Origin: Paludibacteraceae bacterium
GTDB taxonomy: Bacteria; Bacteroidota; Bacteroidia; Bacteroidales; Paludibacteraceae
DNA: 52,642 bases
Direction of reading: 5' to 3'
NCBI GenBank assembly: GCA_017457295.1
Contig: JAFTHS010000012.1
Span: 1-52,642, forward strand
In this document: in pieces, positions 52,606-52,642 of the stretch
How positions within the stretch are numbered: position 1 is the first letter of the stretch
How the letters are laid out: every line of letters starts with the position of its first letter
Position numbers and translations under genes: made by a program
Notes under the pieces: model-generated
Database searches by the model: none
The model's input: the letters and a program-made list of their open reading frames with translations, nothing else
What the model was told of the DNA's origin: nothing

Positions 52606-52642
52606 ACTTTTGTTTCCTTTCTTTAGCGCTTATTCAGCAGCA

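Overview
The window is a chromosomal segment of a Bacteroidota bacterium, most likely of the order Bacteroidales. The evidence is a SusC/SusD pair behind an ECF sigma/FecR pair, GldD (type IX secretion/gliding), a Bacteroidota-type primary sigma factor, L31 type B, S16 with an Ala/Glu-rich tail, and repeated promoters of the form TTTG-N19/20-TAnnTTTG. I cannot assign a genus from sequence alone. No phage, transposase, CRISPR array or rRNA was seen.

Layout. 1-1.6 kb: 3'-truncated K+/Na+:H+ antiporter and an exported thioredoxin-like protein. 1.75-2.8 kb: aroB. 2.8-8.0 kb: a minus-strand polysaccharide unit (Wzy-like polymerase and four glycosyltransferases). 8.0-9.2 kb: rpsP and a YccF-family membrane protein. 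9.2-13.9 kb: a minus-strand unit gldD, GGGP synthase, tadA, 7TM-HD phosphodiesterase, dusB. 14-15.1 kb: BspA-like leucine-rich repeat protein. 15.4-23.2 kb: a plus-strand unit with a mannose-1-phosphate guanylyltransferase, glycogen debranching enzyme, GT4 glycogen-synthase-like enzyme, GH57 protein and outer-membrane porin. 23.2-27.0 kb: ClpA/ClpC-type unfoldase, thioredoxin, tRNA-Arg(UCU) and rpoD, ending at a shared bidirectional terminator.

27.1-47.4 kb is the most interesting part: about 20 kb and 14 genes on the minus strand with gaps of at most 86 bp. In transcription order: ECF sigma, FecR, beta-helix surface protein, small lipoprotein, SusC, SusD, second beta-helix protein, secreted EEP-phosphodiesterase/beta-helix fusion, secreted GH65, exported Gfo/Idh oxidoreductase, lipoprotein glycerophosphodiesterase, GlpT/UhpT-type organophosphate transporter, exported esterase, HAD phosphatase. 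I infer a utilisation locus for a glycerophosphate-containing, alpha-glucosylated, ester-decorated substrate. Gram-positive teichoic or lipoteichoic acid is the best single guess; no enzyme activity is proven by the sequence.

47.5-52.6 kb: tatA-tatC, exported alkaline phosphatase, RluA-family pseudouridine synthase, guanine-deaminase-like protein, PnuC-like transporter and rpmE2.
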